This document shows positions 1 to 8,292 of a stretch of DNA of 64,000 bases, piece after piece (the stretch's first letter is position 1; each line of letters begins with the position of its first letter). A program made the position numbers and the translations under genes. This stretch comes from Rhodanobacteraceae bacterium (GTDB lineage: Bacteria; Pseudomonadota; Gammaproteobacteria; Xanthomonadales; SZUA-5): positions 124,001 to 188,000 of the forward strand of contig JADKFD010000001.1 of assembly GCA_016717705.1 (NCBI GenBank), written 5' to 3'. Below the pieces are notes generated by a model that worked only from the letters and a program-made list of their open reading frames with translations, made no database searches and had not been told where the DNA came from.

Positions 1-1
1 G

Positions 2-1978
2 CTGGATGCCACGCGCGTGGTCAGTGCCGGCCGCAGCTTTCCGGTGACCGTCGAACATCTGCCCGGCAAGCGCGAAGAGCGCATCCACGTGCATCTGGCG
101 CGCGGGGTGGAGCAGGCGCTGGAACGCAGCGAGGGCGATGTGCTGGCCTTTCTGCCGGGTCGGCGCGAGATCGACGACTCGGCGCAGATCCTCGCCGCAC
201 GCCTGCCGGCAAACGTCGACGTCGTACTGCTGCACGGTGAACTGGCCATCGAAGCGCAGGCGGCGGCGATGACGCCGGCGGCGCCCGGACGGCGTCGCGT
301 GGTGCTGGCAACCAATGTCGCCGAGTCCAGCCTGACGCTGCCGGGCGTGCGCGCGGTGGTCGACACGGGTCTGGCGCGCGAGCCGCGCTTCGATCCGAAT
401 GCCGGCTTCACGCGGCTGGACACGGTGGCGATCTCGATGGCCTCGGCGACCCAGCGCGCCGGTCGCGCCGGTCGCCTCGGCCCCGGCTACGCGCTGCGCC
501 TGTGGTCGCCGGACAAGCGTCTGGAATCGGAACGCCGGGCCGAGATCGTCGATGCCGATCTGGCGCCGCTGGCGCTGGAACTGGCCGCGTGGGGCGGCGC
601 CGATTTGCGTTTTCTCGACACGCCGCCGCCCGGCCATCTGTCCCAGGCGCGCGAGCTGCTGCAAAACCTCGGCGCGCTCGACAGCGCCGCGCGCATCAAC
701 GCGCACGGCCGCGAACTGATGCGCATCGGCACTCATCCGCGGCTGGCCAATCTGGTGGTTCACGGCCGTCGCGATGCCGCCGCCGGCTGGGTCCCCGAGT
801 TGCTGGCGCTGCTGGAAGCACGCGATCCACTCGGCGGCGAGGAGCGCTGGTCGGAAGATTGGCGCGCGCGGCTGAACGCGCTGATCGCGATGCGCCTGCG
901 GCGTCCGCTCGGCAGCGCCTCGATGGGCGCGCTGCGGGCGATCGACTTTGCGGCGCGCGAATGGCGTCGACGCCTGCGCCTGCCGGATGCGCCGGGCACG
1001 CCGACCACGCATGCCCTGGGCGATCTGCTGATCCACGCCTTCCCCGATCGCATCGCGCGGCTGGACAAGGGCGAGCGCTACCAGTTGGCCGGCGGCCGCG
1101 GCGCGGCCCTGCGTCCGGGCTCGCCATTGACCGGCGAGCCCTGGCTGGCGATCAGCGATCTGATGGGCGTGGGCGCGGATGCGCGCATCGCCCGCGCCGC
1201 GCCCTTCGATGCCGATCTGCTGCAGCAGCACTATCCGGAGCGCTTCCAGACAGTGCGCGAACTCGGTTTCGATGCCGCCAAGCAAGCCGCCATCCAGCGC
1301 GTCGAGAAGCGCTTCGGCGCGATCGTGCTGGAGCGCCGCGTCGAGGCCGCGAGCGACCCGGAAGCCGTGCGCGGCGCGCTGATCGCCGGCGTGCGTCAAC
1401 TCGGCGTGGCCGCCCTGCAATTCTCCGAACACCAGCAGCGCCTGCGCGCCCGCGTGCAGTGCCTGCGCGAATGGCTGCCGGAAGCCGGTCTGCCCGACTG
1501 GTCGGATACGGCGCTTCTCGCCACACTGGAACACTGGCTGGCGCCAGCGCTGAACGGCGTCACCCGCTTGACCCAGCTCGGCCCCGATCGTCTGGGCGGC
1601 GCACTGCTCGAGTCGCTGGACTACGCGACACGCCAGTTGCTCGACAAGGAAGCCCCCGACGCGCTGACCGTGCCGAGCGGCATGACGCGCAAGCTCGAAT
1701 ATCTCATTGGCCAGCCGCCGGTGCTGGCGGTCAAGTTGCAGGAGCTGTTTGGCCTTGCCGACACCCCGCGCATCGCCAAAGGCCGCGTGCCGGTCACCCT
1801 GCACCTTCTGTCCCCCGGCGGCCTGCCGATCCAGGTCACCCAGGACCTGAAGGGCTTCTGGGACCGCACCTACGGCGAAGTGCGCAAGGAGCTCAAGGGC
1901 CGCTACCCCAAGCACCCGTGGCCGGATGACCCGTGGTCCGCCAAGGCCACCCACCGGGCCAAGCCGCGCGGGACCTGA
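2..1978 (+). CDS. hrpB: ATP-dependent RNA helicase HrpB, 5'-truncated
   Basis: The reading frame is open from the first bases of the window, so the N-terminal helicase domain lies outside. About 658 residues remain of a family usually 800-850 long. The visible part opens with the HrpB phrase SAGRSFPV, continues through the second RecA-like domain (TNVAESSLTLPGV, then QRAGRAGR as motif VI) and the helicase-associated region, and ends with the HrpB-specific C-terminal domain (GFWDRTYGEVRKELKGRYPKH). HrpB is a cytoplasmic DEAH-family RNA helicase of poorly defined role. The stop is followed 7 bases later by a palindromic repeat. The GTG near base 17 is an internal valine, not a start. Confidence 0.95.
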   Translation: MDATRVVSAGRSFPVTVEHLPGKREERIHVHLARGVEQALERSEGDVLAFLPGRREIDDSAQILAARLPANVDVVLLHGELAIEAQAAAMTPAAPGRRRVVLATNVAESSLTLPGVRAVVDTGLAREPRFDPNAGFTRLDTVAISMASATQRAGRAGRLGPGYALRLWSPDKRLESERRAEIVDADLAPLALELAAWGGADLRFLDTPPPGHLSQARELLQNLGALDSAARINAHGRELMRIGTHPRLANLVVHGRRDAAAGWVPELLALLEARDPLGGEERWSEDWRARLNALIAMRLRRPLGSASMGALRAIDFAAREWRRRLRLPDAPGTPTTHALGDLLIHAFPDRIARLDKGERYQLAGGRGAALRPGSPLTGEPWLAISDLMGVGADARIARAAPFDADLLQQHYPERFQTVRELGFDAAKQAAIQRVEKRFGAIVLERRVEAASDPEAVRGALIAGVRQLGVAALQFSEHQQRLRARVQCLREWLPEAGLPDWSDTALLATLEHWLAPALNGVTRLTQLGPDRLGGALLESLDYATRQLLDKEAPDALTVPSGMTRKLEYLIGQPPVLAVKLQELFGLADTPRIAKGRVPVTLHLLSPGGLPIQVTQDLKGFWDRTYGEVRKELKGRYPKHPWPDDPWSAKATHRAKPRGT

Positions 1979-1985
1979 ATCATTG

Positions 1986-2074
1986 GTAGCCCGGTGTACG
2001 CGCGGCAACGCGCGTTCACCGGGTGCTTGCCGCAGGTCCCTGCCGGTGAATCGCTGCGCGATACAACGGCCTAC
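1986..2074. repeat. intergenic repeat, family C, copy 1
   Basis: About 89 bp opening with GTAGCCCGGTGTACGCG and closing with GATACAACGGCCTAC, so both ends carry the same short inverted GTAG(G)C signature. Related copies are at 4788-4877, 9463-9550, 9600-9687 and 61430-61520. It lies between hrpB and pmbA. Confidence 0.85.
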
Positions 2075-2153
2075 AAGCATTCGCCTTGATTGCCGCCGCG
2101 CCCGCCCCCAAGTCCGCATACTTGCCTTTGGCTTTCGGAACCCCCGCCCGCGC

Positions 2154-3533
2154 ATGACCCTCCTGACTGTTGAATCACCGAACGCCCCGCCGCACGCGGA
2201 ACTCGACCGCCTTGCCGCCATCGCCGAAGACGTGATCGCGCGCTGCCGGCGGCACGGCGCCGAGCAGGTCGAAGTGGGCTTGAGCATCGACAGCGGGCTG
2301 GCGGTGAATGTGCGCCTGGGTGAGGTGGAAACGGTCGAGCACACGCGCGATCGTGGGCTGTCGCTGACGGTGTATGCCGGCCAGCGCAAGGGTTCGGCGA
2401 GTACGGCCGATCTGGACGAGCGCTCGATCGCGATCACCATCGAGCAGGCGCTGGCCATCGCCCGTTACACCGAGGCCGATCCGGCCGCCGGCCTCGCCGA
2501 TCCCGAGCGTCTGGCCACCTGGTTCCCGGAACTGGATTTGTGGCATCCGCAGGGTCCGGACGCGCCCACGGCGATCGAACTGGCGCTGCGCTGCGAGGCG
2601 GCCGCGCTGGGATACGACCCGCGCATCAACAACTCCGAAGGCGCCAGCGTCAGTGCCGGGCGCAGTTACGGCATCTACGCCAACAGCCACGGCTTCGTCG
2701 GCCGCGACTACGGCACGCGCTATTCGCTGTCGTGCTCGGTGCTGGCGGGTGAAGACGATGCGATGCAGCGCGACCACTATTACGACAGCGCGCGTGCTTT
2801 CGCCGAACTGGCGACGGCCGAGGCGGTGGGCCGCGAATCCGCCCAGCGCACGCTGGCGCGTCTGGGTGCGCGCAATCTGTCCACGCGCAAGGCACCGGTG
2901 ATCCTGGCTGCGGAGGTCGCACGCGGTTTCTTCGGGCATCTGACCGGCGCCGTCAGCGGTGGCTCGCTGTATCGCAAGGCGAGCTTCCTGCTCGACGCCC
3001 GGGGCCAGCAGATTTTCCCGCGATGGATGCAGATCACCGAGCAGCCGCATCTGAAACGCGCGCCGGGCTCATCGGCCTATGACGACGAAGGTGTCGCCAC
3101 CGGCGCCAATCCGCTGATCGTCGACGGCGTGCTCGAACGCTACATCCTCGGCAGCTACTCGGCGCGCAAGCTTGGGCTTGCCAGCACCGGCAATGCCGGC
3201 GGCGTGCATAACCTGACGGTCACGCCGAACGCCGGTTCGCTCGACGAGCTGTTCGCCGACATGGGCACCGGCCTGTACGTCACCGAACTGCTTGGCCAGG
3301 GCGTCAGCCTGATCACCGGCGACTACTCACGCGGCGCCGCTGGCTACTGGATCGAAAACGGGCGCATCGCCTATCCGGTCCACGAGATCACCATCGCCGG
3401 CAATCTGCGCGAGATGTTCAACTCGATCATCGCCGTCGGCAGCGACATCGACACCCGCGGCAATGTGCGCACCGGGCCGATACGCCTGGCGGAGGTGACG
3501 ATTGCGGGGGACAGTGGCGGGGATGAGGATTGA
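2154..3533 (+). CDS. pmbA: Metalloprotease PmbA (TldE)
   Basis: 459 residues, the usual PmbA length. PmbA pairs with TldD in a cytoplasmic metalloprotease that processes modified peptides and CcdA. The C-terminal signature GSDIDTRGNVRTGPIRLAEV is plain, as is the central SGGSLYRKASFLL region. The frame is open upstream to 1926, but the ATG at 2154 fits the family N-terminus and the upstream translation is low-complexity. As in other PmbA proteins, the HExxxH metal site belongs to the TldD partner, which is not in this window. Confidence 0.95.
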   Translation: MTLLTVESPNAPPHAELDRLAAIAEDVIARCRRHGAEQVEVGLSIDSGLAVNVRLGEVETVEHTRDRGLSLTVYAGQRKGSASTADLDERSIAITIEQALAIARYTEADPAAGLADPERLATWFPELDLWHPQGPDAPTAIELALRCEAAALGYDPRINNSEGASVSAGRSYGIYANSHGFVGRDYGTRYSLSCSVLAGEDDAMQRDHYYDSARAFAELATAEAVGRESAQRTLARLGARNLSTRKAPVILAAEVARGFFGHLTGAVSGGSLYRKASFLLDARGQQIFPRWMQITEQPHLKRAPGSSAYDDEGVATGANPLIVDGVLERYILGSYSARKLGLASTGNAGGVHNLTVTPNAGSLDELFADMGTGLYVTELLGQGVSLITGDYSRGAAGYWIENGRIAYPVHEITIAGNLREMFNSIIAVGSDIDTRGNVRTGPIRLAEVTIAGDSGGDED

Positions 3534-3761
3534 GCGGTTCCGCGATCGTCGCTGTCGTAGCGCGGCTCCGGCGCGCGTGGAACTCGCCGGCGCCGAATCG
3601 CTGATCGCGCCGGCGGCCGCGGCTTTTGGCCCCGGTCGCACAGGAGCGCCGGGTGTCGCGCGTAACCACAGTAGCGCACTGTCCGGCCACAAGGACGCGC
3701 GTACCCGGCCTACCGCCGTCCTCCCCGTTGGTCTGCCTGATTTTCCATTTGTCCGGCTGCG

Positions 3762-3793
3762 CTTTCCTTTGCGTCCTTTGCGTCCTTTGCGGA
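3762..3793. repeat. short direct repeat of CCTTTGCGT, family D copy 1
   Basis: The 294-base gap between pmbA and the next gene contains no convincing ORF. It ends in direct repeats of the nonamer TCCTTTGCG. The reverse complement of the same motif recurs at 35901-35948 inside the ctpA reading frame. The rest of the gap (3534-3761) shows no recognisable gene or promoter. Confidence 0.7.
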
Positions 3794-3827
3794 TAAATGC
3801 TCTGTCCCTTTTCAAAGGCGGCGACTC

Positions 3828-4790
3828 TTGACCACCCCCGACCTCTCCCGCTGCCGCCTCGCCATCCACGGCGGTGCCGGCGTCATCGATCGCGCCTCGC
3901 TGACGCCTGCGCGCGAGGCGGAGTTTCGCGCTGCGCTGGAACGCATTGCCGGCGCCGCCTGGGCGAAGTTGCAGGCTGGCGCCAGCGCGCTCGATGTGGT
4001 CGAGTCGGCGGTGCGCGATCTGGAGGATTTCCCGCTGTTCAATGCCGGCCATGGCGCGGTGTTGAATGCCGACGGCGTGGCTGAACTGGACGCCGCGATC
4101 ATGGATGGGCGCACGCGCGCGGCGGGTGCGGTGGCGGCGGCGCTCACACCGACACATCCGGTGAGTCTGGCGCGTGCGGTGATGGAACACACGGAGCATG
4201 TGTTGCTGGTGGGCGCGGGCGCCGATCGGTTGGCGCAGGAACTCGGGCTGGAGCAGTCGTCGCCTGCGTACTTCATCACCGCCGAGCGCGCGCAGCAGCA
4301 GCGCCGTGCCGCCGCCTCGGGAAGGGTCACGCTGGATCATGATTCGATGTACAACGGACCCGATCCGGCCGACAAGACCGGTACCGTCGGCGCCGTGGCG
4401 CGCGATGCGCACGGCCATCTGGCGGCGGCGACATCGACCGGCGGCATGACCAACAAACACCCCGGGCGCGTCGGCGACACGCCGTTGATTGGCGCCGGCA
4501 CCTGGGCCGAAGACCAAAGCTGCGCGGTGTCGGCAACCGGACACGGCGAGTTCTTCATGCGCTCGGCACTGGCCCATGACGTGCACGCACGGATGGTCTA
4601 CGGTCAGGCCGGGCTCGATGCCGCCTGTGCTGGCGCATTGGGACGCGTGGCCGAGCTCGGTGGTACCGGCGGCCTGATCGCCATCGGTCGCGATGGCGAA
4701 ATCGCGCTGTCCTTCAACAGCGAAGGCATGTACCGCGCGTGGGTCGGCGACGATGGGGTGTTGCGGGTGGCGATTTACAACGCCGATTAG
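3828..4790 (+). CDS. Isoaspartyl peptidase / L-asparaginase (plant type, Ntn hydrolase)
   Basis: 320 residues. Such enzymes hydrolyse isoaspartyl dipeptides and asparagine after autocleavage into two subunits. The nucleophile should be Thr186 in DKTGTVGAV, and the C-terminal GTGGLIAIGRDG substrate loop is present. No signal peptide is visible, so a cytoplasmic protein is expected (the E. coli homologue is IaaA). The start is TTG at 3828, preceded by a purine-rich AAAGGCGGCG. The TAG stop falls inside a family C repeat. Confidence 0.92.
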   Translation: MTTPDLSRCRLAIHGGAGVIDRASLTPAREAEFRAALERIAGAAWAKLQAGASALDVVESAVRDLEDFPLFNAGHGAVLNADGVAELDAAIMDGRTRAAGAVAAALTPTHPVSLARAVMEHTEHVLLVGAGADRLAQELGLEQSSPAYFITAERAQQQRRAAASGRVTLDHDSMYNGPDPADKTGTVGAVARDAHGHLAAATSTGGMTNKHPGRVGDTPLIGAGTWAEDQSCAVSATGHGEFFMRSALAHDVHARMVYGQAGLDAACAGALGRVAELGGTGGLIAIGRDGEIALSFNSEGMYRAWVGDDGVLRVAIYNAD

Positions 4791-4877
4791 GCCCGGTGTA
4801 CGCGCGCAGCGCGGCCCGGGAGCACAGGCCTTGCCGCAAGCCCATGCCGGTGAATTGCTGCGCGATACATCGGCCTA
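4788..4877. repeat. intergenic repeat, family C, copy 2, supplying the upstream gene's stop
   Basis: Same family as 1986-2074: TAGGCCCGGTGTACGCGCG at the left, GCGATACATCGGCCTAC at the right. The left TAG is the stop codon of the isoaspartyl peptidase gene. Confidence 0.8.
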
Positions 4878-4890
4878 CCCGAACCGCACC

Positions 4891-5259
4891 TCAGCTCGCT
4901 GGCGTGCTCGGAGCCGGCGCCGCTGGCTTGTCGACCTTGGTCTCGGTCTTGGCCTCGGGCTTGCTATCCGGTTTGGCCGGCACGGTCGTCGCAGTTCCAC
5001 TGCCGGCGGATTCGGCCGCGCTGGAACTGGAATCGGAACCGCCGCTGCCGTCGACCAGATTGCGTTTCTTGTCCTTCTCGCCCTTGAAGTCGGTCTCGTA
5101 CCAACCGCCGCCCTTGAGCCGGAACGATGCCGCCGTCAGCGCGCGCTTGACCTGCGGCGCGCCGCAACTGGGGCAATCGGTCGGGTCCGGATCGGACATC
5201 TTCTGCAGCCGGTCAAAACGCTGGCCGCAGCTCAGGCATTCGAATTCGTAGATGGGCAT
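4891..5259 (-). CDS. FmdB-family zinc-ribbon protein
   Basis: 122 residues. The first half is the putative regulatory FmdB domain: MPIYEFECLSCGQRFD followed by CPSCG gives a CxxC...CxxC zinc ribbon, then KGGGWYETDFKG, the usual end of the domain. The second half (from about residue 72) is a Ser/Ala/Pro/Lys-rich, probably disordered tail, as in many homologues. The biochemical role of the family is unknown. In many proteobacteria this gene lies upstream of aspS; here it stands alone, convergent with the isoaspartyl peptidase gene. Confidence 0.9.
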   Translation of the reverse strand: MPIYEFECLSCGQRFDRLQKMSDPDPTDCPSCGAPQVKRALTAASFRLKGGGWYETDFKGEKDKKRNLVDGSGGSDSSSSAAESAGSGTATTVPAKPDSKPEAKTETKVDKPAAPAPSTPAS

Positions 5260-5335
5260 GGGTTTTCGATGGCGAGTGACGCAGACCGATGGATATGGGG
5301 GCCAACCAAGCGTGGTTCAAGACAAAGGCGATGAA

Positions 5336-5413
5336 GCATCGCGCGCGAGCGCGCTCCTACACTTCTTGCGCGGGTTTTCGGCACGGTTGTAGGAGCGCGC
5401 TCGCGCGCGATGC
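5336..5413. repeat. REP-like inverted pair, family A
   Basis: Two 25-bp elements in inverted orientation (5336-5360 and 5389-5413) around a 28-bp spacer. Each arm is itself palindromic (GCGCGCGAGCGCGC) and carries a GTAGGAG head. The pair lies downstream of ribE. A related single element with a GTGGGAGCGGGCATATCCC core follows at about 5420-5443. Confidence 0.9.
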
Positions 5414-5455
5414 TTTTGAATCGCGGGATATGCCCGCTCCCACCAAAAGCAGCAA

Positions 5456-6049
5456 CTACTTCGACGCCATCAACCGCTCGACATAGCGCGCGATCAGGTC
5501 CACTTCCAGATTCACCGGCGCCCCTTCGACCAAACTGCCGAAGGTGGTGTGCGCCAGTGTGTGCGGGATCAGGTTGACGCCAAAGCCGTCCGGGTACAGC
5601 TCGTTGACGGTCAGGCTGACGCCATTGATCGCGATCGAGCCCTTGCTGGCGATGTAGCGACGCAGTTCTTCGGGCACCTCGAAGACCCAGCGCTGCGAGC
5701 GCGCATCGGCGCTGATCCCACGCACGCGGCCGATGCCATCGACATGGCCACTGACGAAGTGACCGCCCAGTGGCGTCGCCAGCGTCAGCGAGCGTTCCAG
5801 GTTGACCGCATCGCCAGCGCGCAGCGCACCGAGCGTGGTCTTGGCCAGGGTTTCGTTGGAAACATCCGCCGCGAAGCTTCGTGGGTGCAGATCGAGCGCG
5901 GTCAGGCAGACGCCGGACACGGCGATGCTGTCGCCCTCGGTCACCGCCGACAGGTCCAATTCGCCGCAGTCGATGGTCAGGCGCAGATCGCCGCCGCGGG
6001 CTTCGAGGGCTTTGATCTGCCCGACAGACTGGATCAATCCGGTAAACAC
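5456..6049 (-). CDS. ribE: Riboflavin synthase, alpha subunit
   Basis: 197 residues. Dismutates two 6,7-dimethyl-8-ribityllumazine molecules into riboflavin and the pyrimidinedione. The two lumazine-binding repeats are clear: MFTGLIQSVG...SGVCLT in the first half and GHFVSGHVDGIG...INGVSLTVN in the second. The C-terminal trimerisation helix (LEVDLIARYVERL) is present. Start is ATG with the canonical MFTGLI. The usual partner genes ribD, nrdR and glyA lie further upstream on the same strand but are separated by a plus-strand insert at 6.1-8.1 kb. No FMN riboswitch was seen upstream. Confidence 0.97.
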   Translation of the reverse strand: MFTGLIQSVGQIKALEARGGDLRLTIDCGELDLSAVTEGDSIAVSGVCLTALDLHPRSFAADVSNETLAKTTLGALRAGDAVNLERSLTLATPLGGHFVSGHVDGIGRVRGISADARSQRWVFEVPEELRRYIASKGSIAINGVSLTVNELYPDGFGVNLIPHTLAHTTFGSLVEGAPVNLEVDLIARYVERLMASK

Positions 6050-6102
6050 GGTCTTCCTGGTGAGAGTGTTGGGTGGGTGCAGGCTGCCACACGCCGGGGT
6101 GA

Positions 6103-6132
6103 TTGGCAGCGGGCAATGCGCAAGGCTACACT
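6103..6132 (+). promoter_or_regulatory. Sigma70-like promoter of the first Cys-rich paralogue
   Basis: TTGGCA at 6103-6108 and TACACT at 6127-6132, spaced 18 bp, about 28 bp before the ATG at 6160. The same two hexamers with identical spacing precede the second paralogue, which supports a real, duplicated promoter. Confidence 0.65.
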
Positions 6133-6159
6133 GTGACCAACCGTCACCAGGGACCGATC

Positions 6160-6549
6160 ATGGCCAGAGTGCTGACCGAGTGCCCACGCGTGAGTTCGCC
6201 GTGTCCTCAGCTGCCGACATTCGCCCGCGGCCAGAAGTCGGTGTTCTGCGACTTCTGCCAGAAACGCGTGCACAACCTGTCGGCGATGAATACGCGCGAA
6301 CGCGAGTCGCTGCTGGCCGACAGTGGTCCGCTGTGCGTGCGCTATGCCTACATGCTGCGGGCGGCGGCGCTGCTGCTGGCCAGTCAGTCCGCGCTGGCGC
6401 AGGACAGTGAAGGGGATGACATCGCCCAACTGGAGCGCGTGGAAGTGACCGGCGGTGGCAGGGGCGGGGTCAACGACCTGGTCTTCCTTGAAAGCGAAGA
6501 GGGCGACGACGCCTGGATGGACGAGTCCCGGCAGCCACCAAGGGAATAA
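6160..6549 (+). CDS. Cys-rich membrane-anchored small protein, paralogue 1
   Basis: 129 residues. An N-terminal domain (about 1-65) carries CPRVSSPCP, then VFCDFCQKRVHNLSAMN, then LCVRY, so five to six cysteines arranged like a zinc or redox module. It resembles the FCxxC-K-V-DFS cap found before the membrane segment of some Bacteroidetes surface proteins; that likeness is from memory and distant. A hydrophobic stretch (about 68-83) ends in ALAQ, which looks like a signal-peptidase site in an internal position. The tail is acidic and ends with DLVFLESEEGDDAWMDES. Length and layout match the next gene, so this is a tandem duplication. Function unknown. Start chosen because the homology with paralogue 2 begins exactly here (MA[RK]VLT). 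Confidence 0.8.
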   Translation: MARVLTECPRVSSPCPQLPTFARGQKSVFCDFCQKRVHNLSAMNTRERESLLADSGPLCVRYAYMLRAAALLLASQSALAQDSEGDDIAQLERVEVTGGGRGGVNDLVFLESEEGDDAWMDESRQPPRE

Positions 6550-6584
6550 CCGAGTGCTGCGCAGGCTGCCATGTCCCGGGGCAG

Positions 6585-6614
6585 TTGGCAGCAGATGCGC
6601 GCCCGAACTACACT
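6585..6614 (+). promoter_or_regulatory. Sigma70-like promoter of the second Cys-rich paralogue
   Basis: TTGGCA at 6585-6590, 18 bp, TACACT at 6609-6614, about 28 bp before the ATG at 6643. Same hexamers and spacing as at 6103-6132. The surrounding GCAGGCTGCCA box about 20 bp upstream of the -35 is also shared, so the promoter was duplicated together with the gene. Confidence 0.65.
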
Positions 6615-6642
6615 GTTGCCAATTGTCAAACGAGGAATCGCC

Positions 6643-7032
6643 ATGGCCAAAGTGCTGACGCAGTGTCCGCGTGTGACCTCGCCTTGCCCGCGTCCGCCCG
6701 AATTCGCGCGCGGCGAGAAGTCGGTGTTTTGCGGCATGTGCCAGACACGGGTGCACAACCTGTCGGCGATGAACGCGAGCGAGCGCGCTGCCCTGCTCTC
6801 GCGCGGCGGCCCGTTGTGCGTGCGTTACTCACACTTCTTGCCCGCCGCAGCGCTGCTGATTGCCAGCGGAACGGCGTTGGCACAGGACGGCGCCGACCAG
6901 GAACCGCAGATGGAGATGGAGATCGTAGAGGTCGGCGGCGCCACCCTTGCGGTCAGCGATCTGGTCTTCCTCGAAAGCGAGGAAGGCGACGACGCCTGGA
7001 TGGACGAGTCCCCGCGGACCGACAGCGAATGA
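6643..7032 (+). CDS. Cys-rich membrane-anchored small protein, paralogue 2
   Basis: 129 residues, the same length as its upstream paralogue. It keeps every notable element: CPRVTSPCP, SVFCGMCQTRVHNLSAMN, LCVRYSHF, a hydrophobic segment ending ALAQ, and the tail core SDLVFLESEEGDDAWMDES. The stretch between ALAQ and the core differs most between the copies, so the Cys domain and the acidic tail appear to be the constrained parts. The ATGA overlap with the next gene implies translational coupling. Function unknown. Confidence 0.8.
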   Translation: MAKVLTQCPRVTSPCPRPPEFARGEKSVFCGMCQTRVHNLSAMNASERAALLSRGGPLCVRYSHFLPAAALLIASGTALAQDGADQEPQMEMEIVEVGGATLAVSDLVFLESEEGDDAWMDESPRTDSE

Positions 7033-8135
7033 AGACCTGGCCCATCGCCGGCCTGTGTCTGCTGCTGCCGACAGCCCTGTTGGCTGCGCCGAGCGCGCAG
7101 CAGATCGATGGCGCCAGGCGCGCGCTGATCGATTGCCAACTTGCCGATCCCAGCGCGGTGCTCGATCACGTCTGGTTGGACGAATTGACGGAACTGCAGC
7201 AGTTCGCGCTGCACGTGGACGACGTGCGCGAGGATTTGTCGGAGGGCGATCAGGCGCTGGTGGCGCAGTTGCGACGCGACGCACGCTTTGAGCTGAACGA
7301 GGTCTACGCGGCCGAATGCCACGCGAACAGCGCCGCCGGCTTGCGCGCGGCACTGGCCAGGATGCGTCCCGCCGATCCAATCGTGCTGCGCAATACCGCA
7401 TTCGTGCCGCTGCTCACGCCGGCCGGCGAGTACCTCGGCGTGGGTCTGAGCTTCATGCAACGGGATGGTATCTGGCGGCTGGAGCGCCTGGACAATATGG
7501 TGATCGGGCGGGATGCCGATTCCGTCGCGATCTCCAGGCAACTGGGTGCCAGGCGCAGCATTGAAGATTACGAGTCTTTTGCCGCGACTTGCCTGGCGGA
7601 TATTCCGCCGGCACCGATGCCACGCCTCGAATCGGAGCTTGCCGATGCGGATGCCGCCGCGGACGATGAGGTGGACGACTACGAAGACAACAGCCGCGGC
7701 GCTGCCCAGCGCCTCGCCGCGCTGCGTTTCGCGCAAGGCCGTAGCGAGCGACCGTCGATCGTCGCCAAGGTGATCCTCGCCGAGATCCTGTTGCGCTCGC
7801 TGGATTTTGCCAAGGCACCGGCGTTCGCGAGCGAGCCTTGGCGCCAGCGGATCGAGCGCGCTGAACGCCTGCTGGGCGAGGCGCGACTGCATTCGATCGA
7901 CTGGCTGCGCATGGCGCCGACCTTGATCTGGCTGGCGCGCGCGCACGAGACCGGCGCGGGCGGCCTGTCGATCGATCCTGTGCTGGCCAGGACCTATCTG
8001 AATCTCGCCGCCAGCACCAACGATCCGACCGTGACCGCGCTCATCGCCGACCGCGTCCAGGAATCGTGGCAGCCGCTGCCGCCGGGAACGGATCTGCGCT
8101 TCGAGATGCCGGTCGAGGCGCGCGGTTGCAATTGA
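7029..8135 (+). CDS. Secreted protein of unknown function, coupled to the Cys-rich pair
   Basis: 368 residues. The N-terminus KTWPIAGLCLLLPTALLAA is a signal peptide. The mature protein is alpha-helical and acidic in its middle (DADAAADDEVDDYEDN), with a C-terminal half that could be Sel1- or TPR-like (ARTYLNLAASTNDPTVTALI), though no clear repeat register is visible. It starts with an ATG overlapping the stop of the second Cys-rich gene, so it is probably made in the same operon. No enzymatic motif was recognised. Confidence 0.75.
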   Translation: MKTWPIAGLCLLLPTALLAAPSAQQIDGARRALIDCQLADPSAVLDHVWLDELTELQQFALHVDDVREDLSEGDQALVAQLRRDARFELNEVYAAECHANSAAGLRAALARMRPADPIVLRNTAFVPLLTPAGEYLGVGLSFMQRDGIWRLERLDNMVIGRDADSVAISRQLGARRSIEDYESFAATCLADIPPAPMPRLESELADADAAADDEVDDYEDNSRGAAQRLAALRFAQGRSERPSIVAKVILAEILLRSLDFAKAPAFASEPWRQRIERAERLLGEARLHSIDWLRMAPTLIWLARAHETGAGGLSIDPVLARTYLNLAASTNDPTVTALIADRVQESWQPLPPGTDLRFEMPVEARGCN

Positions 8136-8169
8136 GGACCGGTGGGAACGGTCGCGTGCCGCGATCAGA

Positions 8170-8194
8170 AGCATCGCGCGCGAGCGCGCTCCTA
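8170..8194. repeat. REP-like element, family A, single
   Basis: One 25-bp family A arm (GCATCGCGCG...GCTCCTAC), immediately followed by the family B pair at 8221-8292. Confidence 0.8.
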
Positions 8195-8220
8195 CATTTT
8201 GCGTGGATCTAAGGCAAGCG

Positions 8221-8292
8221 CGTAGGAGCGACGTGTACGTCGCGACCGACAGCCCCATGGCGTCGCCGGTCGCGACGTGCACGTCGCTCCTA
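8221..8292. repeat. REP-like inverted pair, family B, ending in the ribD stop codon
   Basis: Arms GTAGGAGCGACGTGTACGTC (8221 on) and its inverted partner ending GCTCCTAC at 8292, about 20 bp apart. The core is ACGTGYACGT rather than GCGCGC, so this is a second REP-like family with the same GTAGGAG head. The CTA at 8290-8292 is the TAG stop of ribD on the minus strand. Confidence 0.85.
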
